Assembly: GCA_044508675.1 (NCBI GenBank)
Contig: JBIQHF010000018.1
Coordinates: forward strand, 1 to 60,676
DNA from: Raineyella sp044508675
Lineage (GTDB): Bacteria; Actinomycetota; Actinomycetes; Propionibacteriales; Propionibacteriaceae
DNA: 60,676 nucleotides
Direction: 5' to 3'
The stretch's first letter is position 1; every line of letters starts with the position of its first letter. The notes under the pieces are model-generated. The model worked only from the letters and a program-made list of their open reading frames with translations, ran no database searches and was not told where the DNA came from. This document shows positions 26,639-36,090 of the stretch, piece after piece. A program made the translations under genes and the position numbers.

Positions 26639-27133
26639 TCAGTGGAGCGCGGCCTTGATCCCGACGAGGATGCCGCCGATGGCCAGCAGGACCAGGCCGC
26701 TGAGCAGGCGCCGGGAGAACCTGGCGTCCAGCAGTTGCCCGATCCGCCACCCGTAGCCGAACAACGTCAGGAAGGCGACGACCTGGGCGATGGTGATCGC
26801 CGTCGGCATCGACATCACGCCAAGGCCCGCGAGGACCAGGATGACCGTGGGGCCCTGCGCACCCACCAGGACGGGCGCGGCGTCACGCCAGATGTGGACG
26901 AGATCCTGCTGGCCGAGGGGCTGCCGGCGACCGAGCATCTCGCCGATCACGTGCGCGTAGACCTCGATCAGCGCCACGACCAGAGTGGTGCCGAACAGCG
27001 ATATCGCACCCTCCCAGGGGTTGGGCGGATGTACCGACATCGCCTGCAGGACGGCCAGCACCGTGATCAGCCCGTAGACGGCGCGGGCGACGAACGTTCC
27101 GCTGACAGTCTGCTCGACAGCCTTCGACTCCAT
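26639..27133 (-). CDS. Small polytopic membrane protein, unknown function
   Basis: A 164-residue protein with about four hydrophobic segments and no motif I can assign. A charged loop lies between the second and third segments. The ATG chosen (MESKAVEQTV) gives a natural N-terminus, while the frame upstream reads through the divergent promoter region. It is divergent from the hemerythrin gene and shares the 260-base regulatory gap holding an FNR-type box. Confidence 0.6.
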   Translation of the reverse strand: MESKAVEQTVSGTFVARAVYGLITVLAVLQAMSVHPPNPWEGAISLFGTTLVVALIEVYAHVIGEMLGRRQPLGQQDLVHIWRDAAPVLVGAQGPTVILVLAGLGVMSMPTAITIAQVVAFLTLFGYGWRIGQLLDARFSRRLLSGLVLLAIGGILVGIKAALH

Positions 27134-27301
27134 GGGGCGGTCCTCTTCGCGCACCGGCGGCGGGGAGGCGCTCCGCCCCGCTCGTTCGGTGACCATGCCA
27201 CCAGAAACCACCCGACCGATCAAGACACGGGCAGATCGGATCCGGGGCTGCCCCACCGGTCCACATACGGATCCGTTCCGTTGAGGAACCTGTGCGGAGA
27301 A

Positions 27302-27315
27302 TTGACCTGGATCAA
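27302..27315. promoter_or_regulatory. FNR/CRP-type binding site
   Basis: TTGAC-ctgg-ATCAA matches the FNR consensus TTGAT-N4-ATCAA in nine of ten fixed positions. It lies about 80 bases upstream of the hemerythrin start, in the divergent gap. A Crp/Fnr protein with an FNR-like recognition helix is encoded at 41.7 kb. Confidence 0.6.
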
Positions 27316-27394
27316 GGAAATCGGCACCGGTCAGGCGTGCACTGGGAAGGAGATCGGGGACCGGGGCCTCGGACCACTCGAGGAAGGGAACGAG

Positions 27395-27814
27395 GTGACA
27401 CACAAGTCAAACGGCTCGGAAGGCTCCCGGCTGGTACTGGTCGGAGGCCTGCGGGCCGAACACGCACGGATGCTCGATGACCTCGATCGCCTCAGCCGTT
27501 CACTGCTCGGTGCACCACGGGAGGACTTCCCGCGCACCCGCGCCGCGCTGGAGGACTGGATCAGTGGCGTGCTGGTGCCCCACGCGAACAGGGAGCAGGA
27601 CACCTACGACCTGGTCGCCGCCCTGGGCACCCAGGCAGCACTGCAGGAGTCCCTGGAGGCCGAGCACCGCATCATGTGTCACGCAGCGGAGGGGTTCTGC
27701 GAGGTCTGGGACTCCCGTGCCGCCGGCCCCTGGGCACGCAGCCTGTACGCGGCCTTCAACGCCCATCGCCTCAAGGAGGAGGAACTGCTGTTCCCGCGAC
27801 TGCTGGCCGCCTGA
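27395..27814 (+). CDS. Hemerythrin HHE domain protein
   Basis: A 139-residue four-helix protein that probably binds a di-iron centre and O2 or NO. Candidate ligands are the His in LRAEHARML, the HxxxE in PHANREQD, the His residues of AEHRIMCH and the HxxxE in HRLKEEELLFP. It resembles cytosolic HHE proteins connected with oxygen or nitric oxide sensing and repair. The GTG is preceded by an AG-rich leader. The upstream FNR-type box suggests induction at low oxygen. Confidence 0.85.
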   Translation: MTHKSNGSEGSRLVLVGGLRAEHARMLDDLDRLSRSLLGAPREDFPRTRAALEDWISGVLVPHANREQDTYDLVAALGTQAALQESLEAEHRIMCHAAEGFCEVWDSRAAGPWARSLYAAFNAHRLKEEELLFPRLLAA

Positions 27815-27867
27815 ACGCCCCGGGCCGAACCACCCCGGGCTCCGATGGTCGTCCGGACTGCGCACGT

Positions 27868-28737
27868 TCAGGCGTCGAGCACCTCGTGCAGCTTGGCGGC
27901 GAAGGCCTCCGGCTCTCCGGTCTGGCCGTACTCGCCGCCCAGGAATCCGCCGTGGTGGCTGGGGAACATCACCAGCGGCAGGCCAAGGGCCTCGGCGACC
28001 GCTGCCGACGTACGACCGGTGATCGTGTCGGAGGACTCGACTCCGGCGGCGATCACCACGCGGGTCGAGGCCGACCTCAACGCGTCGATATCCGGCCGGT
28101 AGCTGGTCACCGCATCGGAGGCATCGGACAGCAGGGGGTCGTCCCGGGAGCCGTCGTCGTCGGTCGGCAGGCCGAACAGCGCCGGGTCGGGGGCCGGCTG
28201 GGCGGCGTACTCGTCGGTGAACTCGCCACGCCACGTGCTCATCGCGATGAAGTGCGCCATGCCATGGCCCATTCCCTTGGTGCGATAGGTCTCGTGGACG
28301 GCTTGCTCGGCCGCGAAGGCGCGCTCGGCATCGGGGAGGACCGTCAGGATCGGCGGTTCGTGCGCGACCAGCGTACGCACATCGTCCGGGTGGGCGGCGA
28401 CCAGCGCCAGGCCGGTGACCGCACCGCCACTGCTGCCGAATACCTCGACCGGTCCGGAGCCGAGGGCGCTGATCAGGGCGTGCAGGTCCTCGGCCTGCAC
28501 CACCGGGTCATTGTCGGTACGGCCGTCGTCCCTGGTGCTGCGACCCAGGCCGCGCGGGTCGTACGTCACGACGGTCCGCTCCGGGAAGTGTGAAGCGAGG
28601 GTGCCGAAGCCGACGGCATCCATCGGCTGGCCGATCATCAGCAACGGTGGCCGCCCGGTCGTCGGCAGCACGCCATGGACGTCGTAGGTGATCGTGGCAC
28701 CCGGCACCTGCAGGGTCTGCGTCGAATGCGTGGACAT
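27868..28737 (-). CDS. Alpha/beta hydrolase
   Basis: A 289-residue hydrolase of the alpha/beta fold. The nucleophile elbow is FGSSGGAV, the oxyanion region is LLMIGQPMDAVG, the acid is probably in the VIAAGVESSD strand, and the His lies in FPSHHGGFLGG near the C-terminus. The substrate is unknown. The ATG chosen has GGGAG seven bases upstream; an ATG 12 codons earlier lacks a ribosome site. It converges with the hemerythrin gene. Confidence 0.85.
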   Translation of the reverse strand: MSTHSTQTLQVPGATITYDVHGVLPTTGRPPLLMIGQPMDAVGFGTLASHFPERTVVTYDPRGLGRSTRDDGRTDNDPVVQAEDLHALISALGSGPVEVFGSSGGAVTGLALVAAHPDDVRTLVAHEPPILTVLPDAERAFAAEQAVHETYRTKGMGHGMAHFIAMSTWRGEFTDEYAAQPAPDPALFGLPTDDDGSRDDPLLSDASDAVTSYRPDIDALRSASTRVVIAAGVESSDTITGRTSAAVAEALGLPLVMFPSHHGGFLGGEYGQTGEPEAFAAKLHEVLDA

Positions 28738-28960
28738 CCCGGTCTCCCATCGCTTGGACTGATTCCTCTCCATGGTGACCCACGCGGCGCCACATGTAGA
28801 GCCTCAGCAGGGCTGGGATGACCGGCCGGGCTGAAAGGATGGCCGTTGCACCGCTTCGCCGCCATCGGGGACCAGTCGGCCCCGTGGTGGCGGCGAGGCA
28901 CCCCGAGGCGGTCGTCGCCGGATGCCGGCCGACGGCCGCCGTGAAGAAAGGACTCAGTGG

Positions 28961-30234
28961 ATGACTTCCCCCTCCTCAGATCCCGACGATCGGCCGGAGC
29001 CGCAGCAGAAGGACCCGGCCCCTGCAGCCTCTCCGGCAGAGGAGTCGGCAGCGGTGAAGTCGGCAGCGGTGAAGGGGGCCTGGCCCCCGCCGACGGTGCC
29101 GGCCGCGCCGCCCAGGACCGCAGTTGCCCAGGAGCGGCCGCGTCCCTTCCTGCGGGGCCTGGGGCTGGGGGCCGGTGCCGGCCTCGGCTTCGGGGCCGCG
29201 GTGGTGGCACTGAGTATCGTCGGGGCCATCCTCTCGACGATCGCCCTGCTGGCCGTCCCCGCAGCAGCCGGCCTCGGCTCCGGTTCGAACCAGCCGCTGG
29301 AGACGATCTGGGGCGAGCCGACCGCCAAGCACACGCTGCGGGCCATCCCGGTGACCGGCACCATCATGGCCGACGCCACCGACGGCATGGGGCTGTCCAT
29401 CGGGACGTACGGCTACGAGGTGGCCGACGTGATCGACGCGATGACGGCCGACGAGGCTGATGGCATCGTCCTGCTGATGAACACCCCCGGCGGTTCCATC
29501 CCGGCTCCCGGGCGATCGCCGATGCCGTGGACCGCTACCGGGCGCGGACCGGCCACCAGGTGTTCGCCTTCGTCCAGGGGATGTCCGCCTCCGGCGGCAT
29601 GTACACGATGGCGAATGCTGACTGGATCGTCGCCGACCACGGCTCCCTTGTCGGCAGCGTGGGGGTCATCGCCGGACCGTTCACCCGCGTACGTGACGTC
29701 ACCGGCACCACCGGCACGATCCTCACCGAGGGCGTCACCACCTCGGGCGGGATCACGTACGAGTACCTGACGATGGGCAAGGACAAGGACTTCGGCAACC
29801 CGTACCGGGACATGCAGCCCGAGGAGCGCGAGGTCTACATGCAGTACCTGAGCAGCGAGTACGACGACTTCGTGAACTGGGTCGCCGACCACCGCGAGAT
29901 CCCGGCCGATACGATCCGGAACGACTACGGTGCGCACATGTTCAACGGCCAGACCGCCGTGTCCAACGGGTACGTCGACGCGATCAGCGGTCGCGACGAG
30001 GCGTTCCGCGGCTTCGCCGAGCGCGCCGGGATCGATCCGGCCGACACCCGGGTGCAGCAGGCGACGGCACCGGGCTGGCTGGCCTCCCTGGCCGGGGTCG
30101 ATTCCCGCATCCCGGGGGTCGCGCCGGCCGTCGAGCCCAAGGAAGGCGTGCCTGCCCAGGCCGACGCCCGGCTGTGCGCAGGCACGCCGCAGGTGCTGGC
30201 CCACCAGGGGGACCTCTCGTCCTTCTGCGGGTAG
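28961..30234 (+). pseudogene. sppA: Signal peptide peptidase SppA (S49 family), one frameshift
   Basis: Two frames together encode one S49 peptidase of about 424 residues. The first has a Pro/Ala-rich N-terminus, one membrane helix (about residues 75-105) and the start of the S49 fold, up to NTPGGS. At about 29,508 the frame changes, in a CCC run that would need to be CCCC to restore it. The second frame continues as SRAIADAVDRYR, the catalytic Ser in GMSASGGMY and the catalytic Lys in MGKDKDFGNPYR. Both catalytic residues survive, so a sequencing indel is as likely as inactivation. Followed by a strong terminator. Confidence 0.85.
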
Positions 30235-30254
30235 TCACCCCGGCACGTCGCCCA

Positions 30255-30285
30255 GGGCCCCGTATGCCAGTGGCGTACGGGGCCC
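30255..30285 (+). terminator. Strong hairpin after sppA
   Basis: GGGCCCCGTATGCC-agt-GGCGTACGGGGCCC, a 14-bp stem with one T-G pair, in the gap between sppA and the convergent kinase gene. Confidence 0.7.
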
Positions 30286-30345
30286 GAGCCGCACAGGCGG
30301 AGAATCCCTGAGACGCGGCGGATCGTTCGGGGATGGCCCCAGGGG

Positions 30346-31743
30346 TCAGGGCTCGAAGTAGATGCTGCCGCCGATGAACTCGCGCAGCAGGGAGTTGAAG
30401 GGCACCTTGGAGGTCTGGATCGGGTCGAAGAACGTCAGCAGGTTGAGCAGCCGGTCGCGGGTCTCGCGGTGGCTGCTGTCATCGGTGATCTGCTGGAGCG
30501 CGGCCTCTGCGGGCAGGCGCAGGGCGTTGAGCTCGTAGACCAGGCTGGAGTTGAACATCACGTCCGCCTCCTCCTGGAAGCGGAAGATGTTGTCATACTC
30601 GCCGCGGCGTACGCTCGCCCACTGGTCGAGCGTCTTCTCCGGCGGGATCCCCCGGGTCCGGTCGTCGCGTACGAGTCGGCGGATCAGCCGGACCTCGGTG
30701 GTGGGGACCCTGTTGACCAGGTCGATGTTGAGCCCAACCAGGGCACTGACGTGGATCTTGTACAGCTGCTTCCGGCTGATGTGGCCGACCAAGTCCGGGT
30801 TCAGCGCGTGGAGGCCCTCGATGACCAGGACCTCGTGGGGGCCGACCTGCAGTGGCAGGGAGGTGGGGGCGCGGCGTCCGGAGACGAAATCGAAGACCGG
30901 CACCTCGACCGGTTCGCCCTCGACGAGCTGCCGCAGATGGGCCTGCAGCAGGGGCAGGTCGAGGGCGTGCAGGACCTCGAAGTCCGGCCTGCCGTCCGCA
31001 TCGAGCGGGGTCTTGTCCCGGTCGACGAAGTAGTTGTCGAGCGAGAGCGCCACCGGCCTGAAGCCGTTGACGAACAGTTGGGTGTTGAGCCTGCTCAGGA
31101 ACGAGGTCTTGCCGGACGAGGAGGGCCCCGAGATGAGCAGCACCCGCAGCGCGCGCTGCTGGGTGAGGATCGAGTCGGCGATCAGCGAGATCCGCTTCTC
31201 GTGCAGTGCCTCGGCGATACCGATCAGCTCGAGGTGCCGACCCGAGCGGATGTACGCGTTGACGTCGGCGACCACCTCGATACCGACCCGGGCCAGCCAG
31301 CTGCGACGCTCGGCGTACGTGGCCTGGAGTTGGAACGGCGGGATCAGCGGGACCTCCGCGCCCTTGTCGACGTCGCCGAAATCGACGATGAACCCATCGG
31401 AGAAGGGGATCAGCGAGAAGTTCTCCACCTGTGACGGCCTGGTCAGGGCCGGGTAGACGGCCTTGATCACCAGTCCTTCCACGTCATAGACGTAGTAGCC
31501 GTTCTCGTGGGCCACCAGGTGCGCCGGCTCGTCGCGCCGGACCCAGTCCCGCAGCCGCTCCTCGATCTGGCGCACCTCCCGGGTGGACAGCACCGAGTCG
31601 ACCAGATTGCAGAAGACCCCTTCGAGGATCGAGTACGAGGTCCGCAGCCGCTCCTCCGGGAACAGGTCGTGCACCACCTTGATCAGGCCGAGCTTCACCG
31701 TCTGGCGCCCTTGGCGCAAGTGGGTCTCCCGGATCTCCTGCAT
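30346..31743 (-). CDS. Uridine kinase-like nucleoside kinase (P-loop)
   Basis: A 465-residue kinase of the phosphoribulokinase/uridine kinase family. Walker A is ISGPSSSGKTSF at about residue 205, LSLDNYFVDR is the typical following block and VFDFVSGRR lies in the substrate region. The N-terminal 190 residues form a separate domain of the type found in long bacterial nucleoside kinases. Likely reaction: phosphorylation of uridine/cytidine or a related nucleoside. The gene stands alone, divergent from the copper ATPase gene. Confidence 0.85.
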   Translation of the reverse strand: MQEIRETHLRQGRQTVKLGLIKVVHDLFPEERLRTSYSILEGVFCNLVDSVLSTREVRQIEERLRDWVRRDEPAHLVAHENGYYVYDVEGLVIKAVYPALTRPSQVENFSLIPFSDGFIVDFGDVDKGAEVPLIPPFQLQATYAERRSWLARVGIEVVADVNAYIRSGRHLELIGIAEALHEKRISLIADSILTQQRALRVLLISGPSSSGKTSFLSRLNTQLFVNGFRPVALSLDNYFVDRDKTPLDADGRPDFEVLHALDLPLLQAHLRQLVEGEPVEVPVFDFVSGRRAPTSLPLQVGPHEVLVIEGLHALNPDLVGHISRKQLYKIHVSALVGLNIDLVNRVPTTEVRLIRRLVRDDRTRGIPPEKTLDQWASVRRGEYDNIFRFQEEADVMFNSSLVYELNALRLPAEAALQQITDDSSHRETRDRLLNLLTFFDPIQTSKVPFNSLLREFIGGSIYFEP

Positions 31744-31877
31744 GGACCGCCCCTCATCGCGAGGTTCCGATCAGTTGAGCGTACGAGCGCTGCAGGGGGT
31801 GGGGCAATGGGTCAGGGCCGAAGGTGAACCGTTGGTGCTCAGCCGCCCGGGTTCCTCTGTCGGGGGCCCGGGACCCC

Positions 31878-31906
31878 TTGCTCCATACCCACCGGGGGTA
31901 TATACA
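31878..31906 (+). promoter_or_regulatory. Copper ATPase promoter with a CsoR-like operator
   Basis: TTGCTC (31878-31883) and TATACA (31901-31906) are 17 bp apart. The spacer holds the palindrome ATACCC-accgg-GGGTAT (31885-31901), which matches the CsoR/RicR copper-repressor operator. A repressor bound there would cover the promoter. No csoR gene is in the window. Confidence 0.75.
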
Positions 31907-31942
31907 GGGGGTGCCGGCACTTCCGATGGCGAAGGAGAGGTC

Positions 31943-34123
31943 ATGCACCCCGCACACGAGCACGACCACGCCAGTCACGCCGACCATCACACGCACGACC
32001 AGACGATGCCACCCGAGCATTCGCCTGCGGCGCTCGACGAGGAGCACCAGGTCCATACCCACGGCAAGCACGCCGGGCACTCGGTCGCCATGTTCAAGAA
32101 CCGGTTCTGGGCCAGCCTGGTGCTGTCGGTGCCGGTGATCCTCTTCAGCCCGATGTTCGCCGAGCTGCTCGGCTACCGCCCCCCGGAGTTCCCGGGCTCG
32201 ACCTGGATCGCACCCGTGCTCGGCACGGTGATCTTCGTCTACGGCGGCGCGCCGTTCCTGCGCGGCGGGCTCGACGAGCTGAAGTCGCGCCGGCCCGGCA
32301 TGATGCTGCTGATCGCCATGGCCATCTCGGTCGCGTTCATCGCCTCCTGGGCGACCACCCTCGGCATCGGCGGCTTCGACCTGGACTTCTGGTGGGAGCT
32401 GGCGTTGCTGGTGGTCGTCATGCTGCTGGGCCACTGGCTGGAGATGCGTGCCCTCGGGGCGGCCTCCTCGGCCCTGGACGCGCTCGCCGAGTTACTCCCC
32501 GACGAGGCCGAGAAGATCGCCGACGGCGGCACCGTGACCGTGCCGATCGCGCAGCTCGCCGTCGGCGACGTCGTGCTGGTGCGCCCCGGCGCCCGGGTCC
32601 CGGCCGATGGCGAGGTGGTCGACGGTAGCGCCGCGTTCGACGAGTCGATGATCACCGGTGAGTCCCAGCCTGTGGAGCGCACCCCCGGCGCCCGTGTCGT
32701 CGCCGGCACGGTCGCCACCGACAACACCGTGTCCGTACGGGTCGAGGCGATCGGCCCCGACACCGCGCTGGCCGGCATCCAGCGCATGGTCGCCGAGGCC
32801 CAGGAGTCGTCCTCGCGGGCACAGGCCCTCGCGGACCGGGCCGCGGCCCTGCTGTTCTGGATCGCCCTGGGGGCCGCCATCGTCACCGCGATCGTGTGGA
32901 CACTGCTCGGCCGGCCCGACGAGGCGGTCGTCCGTACGGTCACCGTGCTGGTCATCGCGTGTCCCCATGCACTCGGCCTGGCCATCCCGCTGGTGATCGC
33001 GATCTCCACCGAGAAGGCGGCCAGCTCCGGCGTGCTGATCAAGGACCGGTTGGCGCTGGAACGGATGCGCTCGATCGGTGTGGTGCTGTTCGACAAGACC
33101 GGCACGCTGACCGAGGGCGCCCACGCCGTCACCGGCACGGTGGCAGTCCCGGGCACTGCGGAGGGCGAGCTCCTGGCGTACGCCGGGGCGGCCGAGGCCG
33201 CCAGTGAGCACCCGGTCGCCCGGGCCATCGTCACCGCTGCCCAGCAGCACCCCGAGGCCTCCGCGCGCGGACTGCGCGGCACCGAGTTCCGGGCGGCTGC
33301 CGGGCGGGGCGTACGGGCCCGGGTCGAGGGGGCCGAGATCCATGTCGGTGGACCCACGATGCTGCGCGAGGCCGGTCTGGACACGCCGCCCGAGCTGCGT
33401 CCGGCGGTCGATGAGTGGACCGGGCGTGGTGCCAGCATCCTGCACGTGCTTCGCGACGGCGAGGTGATCGGTGCCCTGGCGCTGGAGGACAAGGTGCGCC
33501 CCGAGTCGCGGGCCGCGGTGCGGGCGCTGCAGCAGCGGGGGATGGAGGTGGCCATGATCACCGGCGACGCGCGCCAGGTCGCCGAGGCCGTCGGCCGGGA
33601 TCTGGGCATCGACGAGGTTTTTGCCGAAGTGCTGCCCCAGGACAAGGACACCGCGGTCGCCGAGCTGCAGTCCCGCGGACAGATGGTCGCGATGGTCGGC
33701 GACGGCGTCAACGATGCCCCTGCGCTGGCCCGCGCCGACGTGGGCATCGCCATCGGGGCGGGCACCGACGTGGCGATGGAGTCGGCCGGTGTGGTGCTGG
33801 CGGGCAGCGATCCGCGTTCGGTGCTGTCGATGGTCGACCTGTCCCACGCCAGCTACCGCAAGATGATGCAGAACCTGTGGTGGGCAGCCGGCTACAACGT
33901 CATCGCCATACCGCTCGCCGCCGGAGTCCTCGCGCCCTTCGGGATCGTGCTCTCCCCGGCGGTCGGTGCGATCCTGATGTCGGCCTCCACGATCATCGTC
34001 GCGCTGAACGCCCAGCTGCTGCGCCGGATCGACCTGGACCCGGCGCGACTGGCGCCGGCCACCGACGGCGAGCAGGCCGGGTCGGCCTCGCGTACGGCCA
34101 TCCCGGCCGCGTCGGGCAGGTGA
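31943..34123 (+). CDS. copB: CopB-type copper-translocating P-type ATPase
   Basis: A 726-residue P1B ATPase that pumps copper out of the cytoplasm. The first 50 residues are His-rich (about 15 His) instead of carrying a CxxC domain. The metal motif in the sixth helix is CPH, characteristic of CopB/P1B-3 pumps. Also present are TGES (actuator), the phosphorylated Asp in DKTGTLTEG, SEHP for nucleotide binding, and GDGVNDAPAL. GAAGGAGAGG precedes the ATG. The longer upstream frame crosses the promoter. The CsoR-like operator supports copper induction, and the nearby copper enzyme NirK fits. Confidence 0.93.
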   Translation: MHPAHEHDHASHADHHTHDQTMPPEHSPAALDEEHQVHTHGKHAGHSVAMFKNRFWASLVLSVPVILFSPMFAELLGYRPPEFPGSTWIAPVLGTVIFVYGGAPFLRGGLDELKSRRPGMMLLIAMAISVAFIASWATTLGIGGFDLDFWWELALLVVVMLLGHWLEMRALGAASSALDALAELLPDEAEKIADGGTVTVPIAQLAVGDVVLVRPGARVPADGEVVDGSAAFDESMITGESQPVERTPGARVVAGTVATDNTVSVRVEAIGPDTALAGIQRMVAEAQESSSRAQALADRAAALLFWIALGAAIVTAIVWTLLGRPDEAVVRTVTVLVIACPHALGLAIPLVIAISTEKAASSGVLIKDRLALERMRSIGVVLFDKTGTLTEGAHAVTGTVAVPGTAEGELLAYAGAAEAASEHPVARAIVTAAQQHPEASARGLRGTEFRAAAGRGVRARVEGAEIHVGGPTMLREAGLDTPPELRPAVDEWTGRGASILHVLRDGEVIGALALEDKVRPESRAAVRALQQRGMEVAMITGDARQVAEAVGRDLGIDEVFAEVLPQDKDTAVAELQSRGQMVAMVGDGVNDAPALARADVGIAIGAGTDVAMESAGVVLAGSDPRSVLSMVDLSHASYRKMMQNLWWAAGYNVIAIPLAAGVLAPFGIVLSPAVGAILMSASTIIVALNAQLLRRIDLDPARLAPATDGEQAGSASRTAIPAASGR

Positions 34124-34147
34124 CCGAGCCCGTCGGGCCGATTCGTG

Positions 34148-34795
34148 TCAGGCGTGCGGGCGCCGCAGCCAACGCACGTGCTCCGCGTCGCCCTGCAGCT
34201 CCAGCCGTCGCCACAGCACCGAGGTGGGCAGTGCCTGGCTGGCGTGGGCCCTGGCCGCCTCCAGCTGGTTGGACCGTGACACCTGCCAGACCTCGTCGCC
34301 GGTGGCGCCGACGAAACCGGCCGCAAACTCGGTGTTCAGCTGCTCGGCCACCTCGGGGGAGATGGTCCAGGCCAGCACCGGCAGGCCGAGCCGGTCGGCG
34401 GCGGCCAGTGCAGCGGCGGTCGCCGCGACATGGTCCGGATGACCGGTGATCCCGGACTCGTCCATCACGACCAGCAGGTCGGCCTGCCGGGCCCGGGCCT
34501 GCTCCACCGCCACGGCCGCCAGCTCGTCGCGGTCGACAGAGGACAGGTCCCCGTCCGGGTACTCGCACAGTCGCACGTGGGACAGGCCGAGCTTCTCCGC
34601 GGCCAAGGTCAGCTCCCCGACCCGGATCTCGGTCAGGTCGCCCTCCACGCCGTGCAGGGTGGAGGCCTCGCCTCGGGTGTAGCAGAGCACCCCGCCACTC
34701 GCCCCGCGCTGGACCAGCGAGTCGAGGACCGCGCCCAGGCCGAAGGATTCGTCATCGGGGTGGGCGACGACAGCAAGGACCGATGAGACGTTCAT
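34148..34795 (-). CDS. PIG-L/LmbE family deacetylase
   Basis: A 215-residue zinc deacetylase of the PIG-L family. The signature AHPDDESFG is at residues 12-20 and the second metal-binding segment is GHPDH. Family members deacetylate GlcNAc-linked compounds, including MshB and Mca in mycothiol metabolism. At 215 residues this one is shorter than MshB (about 300), so another N-acyl sugar substrate is possible. It converges with copB. Confidence 0.85.
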   Translation of the reverse strand: MNVSSVLAVVAHPDDESFGLGAVLDSLVQRGASGGVLCYTRGEASTLHGVEGDLTEIRVGELTLAAEKLGLSHVRLCEYPDGDLSSVDRDELAAVAVEQARARQADLLVVMDESGITGHPDHVAATAAALAAADRLGLPVLAWTISPEVAEQLNTEFAAGFVGATGDEVWQVSRSNQLEAARAHASQALPTSVLWRRLELQGDAEHVRWLRRPHA

Positions 34796-34867
34796 GGCGC
34801 CAGCATGTCAGGCGGTGCCGCGGGCCGCAGCCCGGTCGGGTCTTTGACGGCAATCGGGCCGGCTCCC

Positions 34868-34873
34868 TAGGCT
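34868..34873 (+). promoter_or_regulatory. -10 box of a leaderless promoter (flavoprotein)
   Basis: TAGGCT, then 6 nt, then the second of two adjacent GTG codons, which fixes 34880 as the likely start. Confidence 0.6.
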
Positions 34874-34879
34874 CGGGTG

Positions 34880-35902
34880 GTGACCACCGAGCTGCCCCGG
34901 CACGACCCGGACGTCGTCGTCATCGGCGGCGGGCAGGCGGGCCTGGCGACCGGCTACTACCTGCAGCGGGCGAAGCTCTCGTTCGTCATCCTCGATGACC
35001 AGCCGGCCCCGGGCGGCGCCTGGCGTCACACCTGGCCGAGCCTGACCCTGTTCTCGACCGCCGGGTTCTCCAACCTCCCGGGCCTGCCGATGCCGTCGTA
35101 CGACGGGTTCCCGCCGGCCTCGCACGTGATCGACTACCTGGCCGCGTACGAGGCCCGCTACGGGTTGCCGGTCGAACGGCCGGTTCGGGTCGGGCGGGTC
35201 GGTTGGGGCGGCGGCATCTTCCACGTCCGCACCGACCGGCGCACCTGGCGGGCGCGCGCGGTCGTCAGCGCGACCGGGACCTGGTCGCGCCCGTTCGTAC
35301 CCTGGTACCCGGGCCGTTTCGCCGGCCGCCAGTGGCACAGTGCCGGCTACCCGGGCCCGGAACCCTTCGCCGGTTCGCGTGTCGCCGTGGTCGGTGGGGC
35401 GAACTCCGCCGCCCAGATCGCCGCTGAGCTCAGCGCCGTCGCCGATCTGGACTGGTACACCCTCCAACCGCCCCGCTGGATGCCCGACGACGTCGATGGC
35501 CGGATCCTGTTCCGACGCAACCGACAGCGGATGCTTGCCCTGACCCGTGGCGAGCCCGACCCCGGCCCGGCGTCCCGGCTCGGCGACATCATCATGGTTC
35601 CACCCGTGCTGGAGGCGCGCGAAGCCGGCCGCCTCGTCGCCACCCCGATGTTCGAACGACTGGACCAGGTCGTCGCCGACCACCTGGTCTGGTGCACCGG
35701 GTTCCGGCCCGCCCTCAGTCACCTGCGTGGCCTGCTGGCGGACCGTACGCCGCAGGTGCCGGGCCTGCACCTGGTCGGGTACGGCGACTGGACCGGCCCG
35801 GGCTCGGCGACGCTCGCCGGGGTGGCCCCCGGGGCCCGGCAGGCGGTCGAGGAGATCGAGCGGCTCCTCACGTCCGGCCCCGCACCCGCCGAGGACGACT
35901 GA
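34880..35902 (+). CDS. FAD/NAD(P)-binding flavoprotein, FMO-like
   Basis: A 340-residue flavoprotein with two dinucleotide folds: VVVIGGGQAGLATGYYL for FAD at about residue 14 and VAVVGGANSAAQIAAEL for NAD(P)H at about residue 165. Just before the second lies FAGRQWHSAGY, close to the FxGxxxHxxx(W/Y) fingerprint of flavin monooxygenases. It may oxidise a small molecule or act as a reductase; the substrate is not evident. It starts at a leaderless GTG and is followed by a long palindrome. Confidence 0.85.
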   Translation: MTTELPRHDPDVVVIGGGQAGLATGYYLQRAKLSFVILDDQPAPGGAWRHTWPSLTLFSTAGFSNLPGLPMPSYDGFPPASHVIDYLAAYEARYGLPVERPVRVGRVGWGGGIFHVRTDRRTWRARAVVSATGTWSRPFVPWYPGRFAGRQWHSAGYPGPEPFAGSRVAVVGGANSAAQIAAELSAVADLDWYTLQPPRWMPDDVDGRILFRRNRQRMLALTRGEPDPGPASRLGDIIMVPPVLEAREAGRLVATPMFERLDQVVADHLVWCTGFRPALSHLRGLLADRTPQVPGLHLVGYGDWTGPGSATLAGVAPGARQAVEEIERLLTSGPAPAEDD

Positions 35903-35921
35903 CCGGGCTGGATGGCCCTCA

Positions 35922-35965
35922 CAGTTCTTGATCGTGGGTCCCGGACGACCCATGTTCAAGAACTG
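35922..35965. repeat. 44-bp palindromic element, copy 1
   Basis: CAGTTCTTGATCGTGGGTC-ccggac-GACCCATGTTCAAGAACTG: 19-bp arms (17 matched) around a 6-bp asymmetric centre. It lies 20 bases after the flavoprotein stop. Its reverse complement recurs at 37,537. Confidence 0.85.
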
Positions 35966-36075
35966 GAGTTGGGCTGGGCGGGGGCGCCGGGCCTCTTGTC
36001 CGGCTACGGGTGTGGGATGTCGGCGCTCGCACCGGTACTTGTCCACAGGTTTGTCGATGTTCCTTCGGGGGCGCC

Positions 36076-36090
36076 CTACGTCGTGTAGGA
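36076..36090. promoter_or_regulatory. CCTAC-N5-GTAGG palindrome, copy 2 (possible operator)
   Basis: CCCTAC-gtcgt-GTAGGACA, 28 bases upstream of the lipoprotein start. The arms and the flanking ACA are identical to the copy at 25,218. Confidence 0.5.

Noticed and set aside
29500..29520. Programmed ribosomal frameshifting in sppA
   Set aside because: No slippery heptamer or following pseudoknot is seen, and the family does not use frameshifting; an indel is simpler.
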